This document shows positions 36,247 to 45,225 of a stretch of 64,000 nt of DNA, piece by piece. The stretch comes from Rhodospirillales bacterium (GTDB lineage Bacteria; Pseudomonadota; Alphaproteobacteria; Rhodospirillales; UBA2165): the NCBI GenBank assembly GCA_028345065.1, contig JAOMCN010000004.1, positions 25,237 to 89,236 of the forward strand. Reading direction: 5' to 3'. The notes under the pieces are model-generated. The model made no database searches, had not been told where the DNA came from, and saw nothing but the letters and a program-made list of their open reading frames with translations. How positions within the stretch are numbered: position 1 is the first letter of the stretch; each line of letters begins with the position of its first letter. A program made the translations under genes and the position numbers.

Positions 36247-36972
36247 CTATTTTGGGTTGACCGCCGTTACTATTTCTCCATTAACCGCAAATGAAGGGAG
36301 GGTCATCTTAACAATTTGATCGGCAACATATTCGGGCGTTTTTAGTGTCATAGGATCTTCTCCTGGAAAGGCTTCTGCGCGCATACGGGTGCGAGTGCCT
36401 CCAGGATTAAATAAATTGACGTTTATATTAGTTTTTTCCACTTCATGAGCGTAAGTTTTAACCAGCATTTCTAAGCTTGCCTTGCTGACAGCATAGACAC
36501 CCCAATAGGCACGAGAACGATGACCTGCTGTTGATGTAATGAAAACAGCTCGACCTGAACTAGATTGACGGAGTAAGGGGTCAAGGCTTCTGATCAACCA
36601 CCAGTTGGCGGTAAGATTAACGTCCATTGTTTGCTGCCAGACTTTAGGGTCAATATGGTTAATAGGCCCAAGAGTGCCTAAAAGGCCTGCATTGCCGATT
36701 AAAATATCCAGCTTTTTATAGCGCTCGAATAGGGCGGAACCCAATTGGTCAATCTTAACGCCTTGAGACAAGTCTAGTGGGGTCAAAGTCGCGGTACCTC
36801 CAATCGAGCGGATTTTGTCGTCGACTTCTTCGAGGCCAGCTTTAGTGCGGGCGACAAGTATTAAGTGTGCACCAAGTTCAGCAAGTCGGACGGAGACGGC
36901 TGCCCCAATCCCTCGCGAAGCACCTGTTACTAGCGCGATACGGTCTTTCAATGGTTTGCTGTTTGCTGTCAT
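36247..36972 (-). CDS. Short-chain dehydrogenase/reductase (SDR)
   Basis: Classical SDR of 241 aa with NAD(P)-binding TGASRGIGAAV near residue 16, the structural NAG in IGNAGLLGTLGPI, catalytic Ser in FITSTAGHRS and the YxxxK pair in YAVSKAS. The RxxK-like residue pattern after the first strand suggests NADP, but that is not certain. Two base pairs separate it from the purF stop, so the two are cotranscribed; no link to purine synthesis is known to me. It resembles the YciK-type or general alphaproteobacterial SDR next to purF. Substrate unknown. Confidence 0.9.
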   Translation of the reverse strand: MTANSKPLKDRIALVTGASRGIGAAVSVRLAELGAHLILVARTKAGLEEVDDKIRSIGGTATLTPLDLSQGVKIDQLGSALFERYKKLDILIGNAGLLGTLGPINHIDPKVWQQTMDVNLTANWWLIRSLDPLLRQSSSGRAVFITSTAGHRSRAYWGVYAVSKASLEMLVKTYAHEVEKTNINVNLFNPGGTRTRMRAEAFPGEDPMTLKTPEYVADQIVKMTLPSFAVNGEIVTAVNPK

Positions 36973-36974
36973 AC

Positions 36975-38438
36975 TTATTCGGCTAAAAGCGAGAGTTGAG
37001 CAGTTAATGGGCCACCGTTTCGGTCAGTCAATTCTATAGGATATTCCCCAGAGAAACAGGCGTCGCAGTATTGTGGATTTTCAGAGTTTCTATCAGTTTC
37101 TCCGACGGCCCTATAAAGCCCCCGCATTGAAATGAAAGCAAGGCTGTCGACACCTATATGTTTGGCCATTAAATCGATATCCATTCTTGATGCTAAAAGC
37201 TGTTCAGGCTCAGGAGTATCAATTCCGTAAAAGCATGAATGGATTGTTGGTGGACTTGAGATTCGCATGTGGATTTCTTTTGCGCCTGCGGCTCGAACCA
37301 TTGATACTATTTTTTCTGATGTAGTTCCCCTCACGATAGAATCATCTACTAAGATGACACGCTTTCCTTCGATGTACCCGCGGTTAGCATTGTGTTTTAG
37401 ACGTACACCAAGATGTCGGATTTGGTCCGTTGGTTCAATAAAAGTGCGGCCCACATAATGATTCCGTGTAATCCCAAGTTCGAAATTGATGTTGCTTTGT
37501 TCTGCATATCCGATTGCTGCAGGGACCCCGGAATCTGGCACTGGAACGATTATATCTGCGTCCACATGGCTCTCTTTTGCTAGTTCTGCGCCAATACATT
37601 TTCGCACGTCGTAAACATTGCGGCCTTCAACCTGACTGTCAGGCCGGGCAAAATAAATATATTCGAATATGCAGAAACGCTTATTTTTCTTGTTAAATGG
37701 CTTTATACTGCGTATGCCCTCTGCCGAAATGACAACAATTTCGCCGGGTTCTACGTCACGTATGTATTCGGCTCCGATGATATCTAGTGCACAGGTCTCA
37801 GAGCAAAGGATATGAGCACGATCTATCCGGCCCAGAACCAACGGGCGAACACCTAGCGGATCCCTCAAACCGATCAGCGCATCTTTCGTCATTGCGACTA
37901 AAGAATATGCTCCCTGTATTTGATTCAAAGCATCTATCATCCTGTCTAAAACGTCGGAGAATTGGCTAATCGCTATTTGATGAACAATAATCTCTGTATC
38001 TAGCGTGGACTGAAAAATACAACCGCGTTTCACTAATCCTTTGCGGAGAGCGCGGGCGTTGGTAATGTTTCCATTATGTCCAATAGCGAGACCACCAAAA
38101 TCAAATTCAGCAAATAACGGTTGAACATTTCGTAGAGTAGTTTCACCTGTTGTAGAGTATCTATTATGTCCGATTGCTACCTCGCCAGGTAAGCGTTCCA
38201 TCACTTTCTCGGAACTAAAGTTGTCTCCAACTAGTCCCAGTGATCTGTGCGCGTTGAAGTGCGTACCATCATAACTAACTATTCCAGCAGATTCCTGACC
38301 ACGGTGCTGAAGGGCATGAAGGCCCAGGGCGGTGTGTGCGGCGGCATCCTTATGGCCGAATACACCAAAAACACCGCATTCATCGTGAAACTTATCTTCT
38401 TCCAAATCATTTGGATGTAATGGATGTGTTGTAATCAT
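36975..38438 (-). CDS. purF: Amidophosphoribosyltransferase
   Basis: First committed step of purine synthesis: glutamine plus PRPP to 5-phosphoribosylamine. From ATG 38438 the product has 487 aa. The N-terminal nucleophile Cys is in KFHDECGVFGV, exposed after removal of a short propeptide, followed by class II glutaminase motifs (ALQHRGQESAG, GHNRYSTTG). The C-terminal PRTase domain carries the PRPP loop VILVDDSIVRGTTS. The longer upstream frame overlaps cvpA and is not family-like. A cvpA gene just upstream (13 bp) is the widely conserved cvpA-purF pair. Confidence 0.96.
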   Translation of the reverse strand: MITTHPLHPNDLEEDKFHDECGVFGVFGHKDAAAHTALGLHALQHRGQESAGIVSYDGTHFNAHRSLGLVGDNFSSEKVMERLPGEVAIGHNRYSTTGETTLRNVQPLFAEFDFGGLAIGHNGNITNARALRKGLVKRGCIFQSTLDTEIIVHQIAISQFSDVLDRMIDALNQIQGAYSLVAMTKDALIGLRDPLGVRPLVLGRIDRAHILCSETCALDIIGAEYIRDVEPGEIVVISAEGIRSIKPFNKKNKRFCIFEYIYFARPDSQVEGRNVYDVRKCIGAELAKESHVDADIIVPVPDSGVPAAIGYAEQSNINFELGITRNHYVGRTFIEPTDQIRHLGVRLKHNANRGYIEGKRVILVDDSIVRGTTSEKIVSMVRAAGAKEIHMRISSPPTIHSCFYGIDTPEPEQLLASRMDIDLMAKHIGVDSLAFISMRGLYRAVGETDRNSENPQYCDACFSGEYPIELTDRNGGPLTAQLSLLAE

Positions 38439-38451
38439 AAAATGTGTAATT

Positions 38452-39135
38452 TCACTGTGATTTATTATTGAAAAGGTCAATAGCACGTTCCAAATTATTG
38501 CGCTCTTTTTTATCATACCCGGCGCGATCTTCATTCAAGGAGTTTATTGGGTCTGGACGGACCAGACGGTCATAGACACCTTTTTCTAATACCTTCTTTG
38601 CTTGGTCGGCGGTTCGTTCAATAGATCCAGTGCCAAGATGTTCAAGGTTTTTTGGCAGTGCTCCGCTTAAAAAACGAGCACTAGCTATAACGATGGGCAA
38701 TGATCTTGCCTCCTTAACAATCTCCAGTCTTTTGTCTCCCGGCAATATGTTTTCCATAATTATGAAGGTACCAGTTAGCAAGAATATGGAAGTTGCTGTA
38801 CCGGCCACCATGCCCAGGGACCGGTCGAGAGCATTTAAACGACTATCTCTTACCCATCCACCGACTAATGAACTTAGTAAAAATAGTGCAATTAGTGTCA
38901 AAAGGAAAATAGTTGCTCCAGTACATAAGTCTGCGAAAAACTTATCTTCTATATGCTGCCTAGCGAAGTACCGAACTGACGGTAGGCCAAACAGGGTAGC
39001 AAGACCGGCTCCCAACCAGGAAGCAACGAAAAGTCCGGCTCTGACGAAGCCTAGTGCCAGACCAATCAAGCTTCCAAGGAAGAGAACAATTAGTGCACCA
39101 ATGTCCAAGAGGTTTATCGATAAATTTTCAAGCAT
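38452..39135 (-). CDS. cvpA: CvpA-family membrane protein
   Basis: Inner-membrane protein of the colicin V production family, 227 aa from ATG 39135 (an ATG at 39156 overlapping radA is an alternative). Four hydrophobic segments fall within residues 1-130: NLLDIGALIVLFLGSLIGLALG, LFVASWLGAGLATLFG, ATIFLLTLIALFLLSSLVGGW and GMVAGTATSIFLLTGTFII. A charged C-terminal tail (about 160-227) lies in the cytoplasm or periplasm. Function is not well defined; it is commonly linked to purF and to envelope stress. It lies between radA and purF on the same strand. Confidence 0.88.
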   Translation of the reverse strand: MLENLSINLLDIGALIVLFLGSLIGLALGFVRAGLFVASWLGAGLATLFGLPSVRYFARQHIEDKFFADLCTGATIFLLTLIALFLLSSLVGGWVRDSRLNALDRSLGMVAGTATSIFLLTGTFIIMENILPGDKRLEIVKEARSLPIVIASARFLSGALPKNLEHLGTGSIERTADQAKKVLEKGVYDRLVRPDPINSLNEDRAGYDKKERNNLERAIDLFNNKSQ

Positions 39136-39142
39136 AATACAT

Positions 39143-40573
39143 TTACAGTTGTTCATCCACTGTTTGGAGGTTTGATATGGAAGGTTTAGGGCTTAATAGA
39201 TCTAAGAGCTCATTTAAAGTAGACAATTCTATAACCTTAATTCCTTTTTCTATCGAAGTAGCGGAATTCCTACTGCCGTCATTATCAGGGAGCCTTGGCG
39301 TAATTGCTCGGGCAAATCCCAATTTTTCTGCTTCCTTTAGGCGCGATTCATACCGGCTAACGGCCCGTATTTCGCCGGAAAGCCCTATTTCCCCAAAAAT
39401 AATTGCATCATGTAGGAAGGGAACATTGCTCAGTGAGGATACCAAAGCAGCTGCGACAGCGAGGTCGGCGGCAGGTTCTGTTATTCGTAAGCCACCTGCC
39501 ACATTAAGGTAAACGTCCTGTGTGCTAAAAGAGAGATCACAACGTGCTTCAAAAACGGCTAGGATCATGTTTAGGCGACCAGTATCCCAACCGACTACAG
39601 CACGTCTAGGCGTTCCAAACGATGTAGGTGCCGTTAGAGCCTGAATTTCCAACAGCATGGGTCGGCTTCCTTCGTTTCCAGCAAAAACACATGAGCCACT
39701 GATTTCTCGGCCGCGGTCTGATAAAAAAATGGCTGACGGATTCAAGACTTCAGCAAGTCCTATATCCATCATTTCAAAAATACCATTTTCATCTACCGCA
39801 CCAAAGCGATTTTTAACCGCCCTTAAGATCCGAAACTTATGGCCTCGCTCACCTTCAAAATATAAAACCGTATCTACCATATGCTCCAAGATTTTTGGTC
39901 CAGCAATCATTCCTTCTTTAGTGATATGGCTGATTAGAAATAATGTGAACCCTTTGCGTTTGGCAAGGTGGATTAATTCTTGGGCCGACGCCCTAACTTG
40001 AGCAACCGAGCCGGGCGCAGAATCTAAGTTGTCAACATACAGGGTTTGGATAGAGTCGGCGACTACTACTTGGGCATTCTGTGTGCTTTCGAGTGTGGTG
40101 GAAATATCACGAACATTAGTGGCGGTAGCCAGTTCCACTGTGGTATCAGATAATCCCAAGCGGCGCGCCCGCAGGCGCACCTGATCAATGGCTTCCTCGC
40201 CTGAAATATATATAGAGCGGGCCGTTCGATCCTTAGTTGCGAAGGCGGCTGCTACTTGCAATAGTAAGGTTGATTTGCCTATTCCAGGATCACCGCCAAC
40301 TAACAACGTCGCACCAGGAACTAGCCCCCCTCCGCAAACCCTATCAAATTCAGTGATACCAGTTGGAATTCGGTATGTCTTTTTCTCTGACCCTTTTAAG
40401 CCAACAAATTCTATCTTTTGACCTTTACCCTTGGTCAATCCTTTTGGACTTCGTTCATTCGTATGTTGTTCAATGAGAGTATTCCATGCTCCGCATTTAT
40501 CACACTGCCCTGCCCACTTGGATTGGGTAATACCACATTCTCGGCAGATAAATTGGGGTTTGTTCATTGCCAT
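39143..40573 (-). CDS. radA: DNA repair protein RadA
   Basis: RecA-like ATPase that promotes branch migration during recombination. The 476-aa product has the N-terminal four-Cys zinc finger (CRECGITQSKWAGQC, then CGAW), Walker A GGDPGIGKST (about residues 93-102), the RadA-specific KNRFG motif (VKNRFGAVDENGIFEM), and a C-terminal Lon-protease-like domain containing GLSGEIRAV. The start ATG 40573 gives an MAMNKPQF N-terminus right before the zinc finger. It belongs to the alr-radA-cvpA-purF run, although 257 bp separate it from alr. Confidence 0.96.
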   Translation of the reverse strand: MAMNKPQFICRECGITQSKWAGQCDKCGAWNTLIEQHTNERSPKGLTKGKGQKIEFVGLKGSEKKTYRIPTGITEFDRVCGGGLVPGATLLVGGDPGIGKSTLLLQVAAAFATKDRTARSIYISGEEAIDQVRLRARRLGLSDTTVELATATNVRDISTTLESTQNAQVVVADSIQTLYVDNLDSAPGSVAQVRASAQELIHLAKRKGFTLFLISHITKEGMIAGPKILEHMVDTVLYFEGERGHKFRILRAVKNRFGAVDENGIFEMMDIGLAEVLNPSAIFLSDRGREISGSCVFAGNEGSRPMLLEIQALTAPTSFGTPRRAVVGWDTGRLNMILAVFEARCDLSFSTQDVYLNVAGGLRITEPAADLAVAAALVSSLSNVPFLHDAIIFGEIGLSGEIRAVSRYESRLKEAEKLGFARAITPRLPDNDGSRNSATSIEKGIKVIELSTLNELLDLLSPKPSISNLQTVDEQL

Positions 40574-40830
40574 CAGTTTCGTAAGTTCATCTGTCTACAA
40601 CTACCGCCGTGTTTATAAATGTATTAATCAACATGTTCACTCCCATTTTTGGCGATTTAAACGGACGAGGAAAATTCCAATTCCAATAAATTTCCAGCTG
40701 TTGATCTGACGGTGATACGGCAGGATTACAGCCTGCAACATAGCCCGGCATGCAAAATTATTAATCCCATTAATGTTGGCAAAAAAATGCAAATGAGATA
40801 GAGCCAATTGGTCGTAAAAAGATCAAATGC

Positions 40831-41937
40831 TTAATGACCTCCAATATATTCGCGGTGAAAACGTTCGCCGAGACGTGTCAAAAATTCGTGGTTGATTGTA
40901 CCTGCAGAATGGGCAATTTGATCGATAGTTTGACTAGGGCCAATGAAGTCCACAATCGCACCAACCTGGGTTAGATGAGCAGGCACTGAAGTGACATCCA
41001 CGGTAGTTAAATCCATCGACACGCGTCCCACCACCTGGACCTCATAGGCTTCAATCCAAGCCTTTCCTGTATTGCTTAGAGAACGCAGGTAACCATCCCC
41101 ATACCCAATTGCTACGGTCGCAATGCGCATCTTCCCGGGTACCTTATAGGCAGCACCATAGCCAACGGTCTGTGGGGCGTCAACGGAACGAATTTGCAGT
41201 ATTTTTGCTTGTAACCGTAAAACTTGCACCATGGGGTTAGCCCTGCCTAGTAATGGATTTCCACCGTATAAAGCAATCCCAGGGCGGACTAGATCAAAAT
41301 GATAATTAGTCCCCAAAAATATTCCTGAAGATGCCGCTAAACTGAAACGTTTTGACTTGAAGAGTTTTGCGATTGCTTGAAACTTCTTCAACTGCTCTAG
41401 GTTCATCTGATGGTCAGGGTTGTCGGCGTTAGAAAGGTGGCTTAACACCAAATCCAGTTTAATTGTATTTGTATAAAAAGGCGTCTGCAAAATTATTTCA
41501 ACCTCATTGGGGGGTAATCCCAGTCTTGACATGCCGGTATCAATGTGGAGGTCAGCGACAAGAGTTGTTTCCATGTTTTGAGCATGTTTATGCCAAAGGT
41601 TGACTTGTTCCAGACTATTGAGAACTGGACGTAATCTATGTTCGATCATTACCTTAGGCCAACCAGGTAGAATACCATTAAAAACGTGAATTTCAGCGTG
41701 TGGTAGAATTGAACGTAATTGGACAGCTTCATCTAACGTTGCGACGAAAAAAATATCACAACCTGAATTTTGAAGTAATGGTGCAATCTTATTGGCTCCT
41801 AATCCGTAGGCATTTGCTTTTACAACAGCTGCGACTTTGGTTGGATTAGCTGTCTTTCTAAGTATCCGATAGTTGTCCGCTATGGCGTCAAGATCGATAG
41901 TAAGAATTGAGCCACGTAAGCAATTTTGGAATGCCAT
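40831..41937 (-). CDS. alr: Alanine racemase
   Basis: PLP-dependent interconversion of L- and D-alanine for peptidoglycan. The 368-aa product has the cofactor Lys40 in VVKANAYGLG, an N-terminal TIM barrel with HIDTGMSRLG, and the C-terminal beta domain with the catalytic Tyr region in YGAAYKVPGK and the GRVSMDLT signature. Length is normal. In many alphaproteobacteria alr follows dnaB closely; here an oppositely oriented MMPL exporter and about 650 bp of non-coding DNA separate them. Confidence 0.95.
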   Translation of the reverse strand: MAFQNCLRGSILTIDLDAIADNYRILRKTANPTKVAAVVKANAYGLGANKIAPLLQNSGCDIFFVATLDEAVQLRSILPHAEIHVFNGILPGWPKVMIEHRLRPVLNSLEQVNLWHKHAQNMETTLVADLHIDTGMSRLGLPPNEVEIILQTPFYTNTIKLDLVLSHLSNADNPDHQMNLEQLKKFQAIAKLFKSKRFSLAASSGIFLGTNYHFDLVRPGIALYGGNPLLGRANPMVQVLRLQAKILQIRSVDAPQTVGYGAAYKVPGKMRIATVAIGYGDGYLRSLSNTGKAWIEAYEVQVVGRVSMDLTTVDVTSVPAHLTQVGAIVDFIGPSQTIDQIAHSAGTINHEFLTRLGERFHREYIGGH

Positions 41938-42583
41938 GTTAGTTTATTATATCTAATTCTCAGAATTTCACCTGTTATTATAGCGATATTTGGAAAATAA
42001 GCAGGAAAAGAGTCTACTAACTATGCATTTAAAGCCGCAAAAAAAGTGCTAATTTACATTCGGCATCTCATGCGATTAGCAGATACGAATAATGGCAAAG
42101 GTACAAGGTAGACTTTGGAGCTAATACGTAAAAGAAGCTAAACTTTAGGAGAGGTTTTTAGATAGGGAAAACCAATCTTACCGAAGCTCTAATGATGGTG
42201 AGTATGCTGTATAAAAAATTTTCTTCACGACAGGAGGGTTGAGAGAGGTTTTGGCTGATAAAAGATTGAACAAGATCATTTCTCATGGCAAGAAAAGTAT
42301 AAGTTTAAAGTTTTTTCTTCGATTGCAAAATCAAGTAATTTGCGCGAGGATTCAATTGGCTGCGGTTTGCGGCTGAAATGGGCCAATTCAATTTGACCAA
42401 GGCTGAGGGGTTTGATTGGGTTGGGGTTGGTTTGATCAATATTACTTTTTTATATAATCGGTTAGGCAGATATCCCGTACTGGCGCCTGAAATTGGACTT
42501 CACTTCTCTAGGAAAAGTTCATACAAAAAGGGTTGGTACTGTTGTTCTCCTGGCTGATCAAATTTGCTTAAAGAGGTAACGCC
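41938..42583. other. 646-bp gene-free stretch upstream of the MMPL exporter
   Basis: It holds a G-rich run on + (42407-42430: GGGG, GGG, GGGG, GG), a promoter at 42432-42458, and a leader of about 120 bases to the exporter start. A 41-residue frame from TTG 42251 to 42376 with GAGAGAGG before it is basic and might encode a small protein, but I cannot support it further. The alr promoter on the minus strand must also lie in the first part. Confidence 0.5.
42432..42458 (+). promoter_or_regulatory. Candidate promoter of the MMPL exporter
   Basis: TTGATC (42432-42437) and a perfect TATAAT (42453-42458), 15-16 bp apart depending on the -35 register, directly downstream of a G-rich run. The leader to ATG 42584 would be about 120 bases. 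Confidence 0.5.
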
Positions 42584-45079
42584 ATGATGTCTCGTTGCGT
42601 GCAGGCCTATGACACTCTTGTGCTCCATAATCCAAAATCAATTCTGGTTGTGCTGCTCTTAATTGCGGTTTTCTTCGGTTATCACACAAAAGATTTTAAG
42701 TTGGATGCATCGGCCGATTCTTTGCTGTTGGAAGGTGACATCGATCTCAAGGTGTTCAGAAAAATACACGAGCGATATCCGAGTAGCGACTTACTCATTG
42801 TGACGTATACCCCAGATAAAGATCTCTTCTCTGACCAGGCATTAAAGCCTTTGAAGGAACTCCGGGGAGAGCTCAAGAAAGTCACTATCGTTGACACAGT
42901 GTTCACGATACTCGATGCCCCCCTAGTCAAAAGTTCGGACGTGCCGCTGACGGAAATGATTCACGACATACCTAGCCTTGAGAAACCCGGTGTTAACCGG
43001 GCCAAGGCTAAAGACGAGTTGCTGAATAGCCCCATTTACCGGGAACTTATAGTTAGTGCAGATGGTCGAACCACTGCATTACTATTGGGACTAGTCGAAG
43101 ATCGACACTACAACAAGTTACGCCAAACTCGCAGTGAACTGCGTGCCAAACAAAGAAAAAGCGGTCTCTCCCTAAAAGAAAGGCAAACCCTGGAACATAT
43201 TAGCACCGAATATGATCAGGCACATGAAGCTATAAATAATCAACGCCGTTTAGATATTGCACACATTAGAGATATCATCGAGCCCTACCGGCGGCATGGC
43301 GTTTTATACCTCGGTGGTGTGCCGATGATTACTGACGACATGGTGACATTTGTGCGTAACGATCTAATTGTCTTTGGTAGTGGAGTTCTTGTGTTTCTGA
43401 TCATCGTTCTCACTGCCATTTTCCGGGAATTGCGTTGGGTCGGTCTCCCTCTGCTCAGCTGTTTTTACGCCGGATTAATCATGCTGGGGGTTCTGGGATT
43501 AATTGGTTGGAAGGTTACTGTTATCTCGTCCAATTTTCTCGCCCTTATGTTGATCATCACCATCTCAATGAATATTCATTTGATTGTGCGTTACCGGCAA
43601 CTCAATCGAGATAATAGTGGTGATGACCAATTGGCTCTAGTTAGGGCCACAATGCATAAGATGGTGAAACCCTGTTTATATACAGCTCTGACTACCATTA
43701 TGGGTTTTAGCTCTTTGGTCGTTAGCGAAATCAAACCAGTAATCGACTTTGGGTGGATGATGAGTGCGGGTTTGGCGGTGACATTTATCACCTCGTTTAT
43801 ACTATTTCCCGCGTTGTTGATGGTCACGAGGAAAACTGGACCTAATCCCACTTCCGATAACGATCGTTTTGTTTTACCTACATATCTAGCCCGTCTGACC
43901 GAGAGCCATGGCAACAAGATCCTAGTATTGGCGGTGATACTGACTGTCGTGAGTGTAGTGGGAATCACTCAGTTGCGTGTCGAGAATAGTTTCATCAATT
44001 ACTTCAGTGACGACACGGAGATTTTTCAGGGCCTCAAGCTAATTGATGAGAAGCTCGGTGGCACTACTCCAATAGAAATTGTCGTAAAAATTGATGATGA
44101 CTTTGACGACGGTCTGGATCCGGAGGACCTTAAGGGGTTAACCGAGGAGGAGATAGAAATGGAGCGCGAGTTTGCAAAAGAACAGGCTAATTCGCCGCAG
44201 TATTGGTTTACCCCTGACAAAATCCAACGCATTAAAGAAGTACACGACTATCTGGATGGATTACCTGAAATTGGCAAAGTTCTTTCTCTTGCTTCGATAG
44301 TGCGGGTCGCTGAAGACTACGCCGAAGAGGCGTTGGACGGAATGCAACTAGCTCTCTTGTATACCAAAATCCCCCCTAAAGTAAGAAAGGACCTCATCGA
44401 TCCTTACGTCTCTATCGGCAATAATGAGGTACGGCTCTTTGCACGCGTGTTGGATTCGAAACAAGATTTACGCCGCAAGGAGTTGTTGGAAACGGTTCGC
44501 AGTGACCTTGTGAAGAAGCTCGGTTTTGAGAAACAGAACGTGATCGTGAGTGGGCTGCTAGTCCTTTACAATAATATGCTGCAGAGCTTGTTCAGATCAC
44601 AGATCAAAACCATAGGTGTAGTGATGCTGGGAATTGCGATCATGTTCCTCGTGTTGTTTCGTTCAATAAAATTGTCGATTATCGGTATTCTGCCAAACCT
44701 GCTAGGCGCCGGAGTGGTTTTGGGGGTAATGGGTTGGGCTGCTATACCAATGGATATGATGACAATCACGATTGCGGCCATTACCATTGGTATAGCAGTA
44801 GACAATGGTATTCACTATATCTACCGTTTCAGAGAAGAGTATGCGCTTAATCACAGTTATGTGGAAACCTTGCACGTTTGTCATTCCAATATAGGTAGAG
44901 CTGTGTTCTACACGACTATGACCATAATTTTCGGTTTTTCCATCTTGGTGTTTTCCAACTTTATCCCCACAATTTATTTTGGAGTGTTAACGGCGGCGGC
45001 GATGCTAGTCGCCCTTTTAGCCGCACTCACGGTACTGCCAAAGTTAATTTTACTTTGGAAACCATTCGCCCTACACTAG
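42584..45079 (+). CDS. MMPL/RND-superfamily exporter
   Basis: 831-aa membrane protein with two MMPL-like halves: a helix near residues 18-33, a periplasmic domain, helices clustered at about 255-415, a second periplasmic domain (about 445-680) and helices at about 685-830. The proton-relay-type signature ITIAAITIGIAVDNGIHYIYRFREE appears in the second half, with FLALMLIITISMNIHLIVRYR in the corresponding position of the first. It resembles the RND exporters with hopanoid/lipid roles (HpnN-like) and other uncharacterised lipid transporters; the cargo is unknown. Start ATG 42584 follows AAAGAGG. It is flanked by its own promoter and terminator and sits against the orientation of its core-gene neighbours. 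Confidence 0.88.
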   Translation: MMSRCVQAYDTLVLHNPKSILVVLLLIAVFFGYHTKDFKLDASADSLLLEGDIDLKVFRKIHERYPSSDLLIVTYTPDKDLFSDQALKPLKELRGELKKVTIVDTVFTILDAPLVKSSDVPLTEMIHDIPSLEKPGVNRAKAKDELLNSPIYRELIVSADGRTTALLLGLVEDRHYNKLRQTRSELRAKQRKSGLSLKERQTLEHISTEYDQAHEAINNQRRLDIAHIRDIIEPYRRHGVLYLGGVPMITDDMVTFVRNDLIVFGSGVLVFLIIVLTAIFRELRWVGLPLLSCFYAGLIMLGVLGLIGWKVTVISSNFLALMLIITISMNIHLIVRYRQLNRDNSGDDQLALVRATMHKMVKPCLYTALTTIMGFSSLVVSEIKPVIDFGWMMSAGLAVTFITSFILFPALLMVTRKTGPNPTSDNDRFVLPTYLARLTESHGNKILVLAVILTVVSVVGITQLRVENSFINYFSDDTEIFQGLKLIDEKLGGTTPIEIVVKIDDDFDDGLDPEDLKGLTEEEIEMEREFAKEQANSPQYWFTPDKIQRIKEVHDYLDGLPEIGKVLSLASIVRVAEDYAEEALDGMQLALLYTKIPPKVRKDLIDPYVSIGNNEVRLFARVLDSKQDLRRKELLETVRSDLVKKLGFEKQNVIVSGLLVLYNNMLQSLFRSQIKTIGVVMLGIAIMFLVLFRSIKLSIIGILPNLLGAGVVLGVMGWAAIPMDMMTITIAAITIGIAVDNGIHYIYRFREEYALNHSYVETLHVCHSNIGRAVFYTTMTIIFGFSILVFSNFIPTIYFGVLTAAAMLVALLAALTVLPKLILLWKPFALH

Positions 45080-45132
45080 GGATCAAATTAGATTTACCTA
45101 GAGTTGGGTAACACTTTGAAAAAAAGTTCTAC

Positions 45133-45196
45133 CGAAAATAACCAATCCACCTCCTCTCGTTACCCTAAAACAGGGGGGTGAGTTGGTTATTTTTCG
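45133..45196. terminator. Strong bidirectional terminator hairpin
   Basis: CGAAAATAACCAA (45133-45145) pairs with TTGGTTATTTTTCG (45183-45196), and inner CCACCTCC pairs partly with GGGGGGTG. With A-runs on one side and T-runs on the other it can work in both directions, closing the MMPL exporter (+) and dnaB (-). Confidence 0.85.
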
Positions 45197-45225
45197 AAAA
45201 GCTCCGCTTACAAACCAGTATAAAT

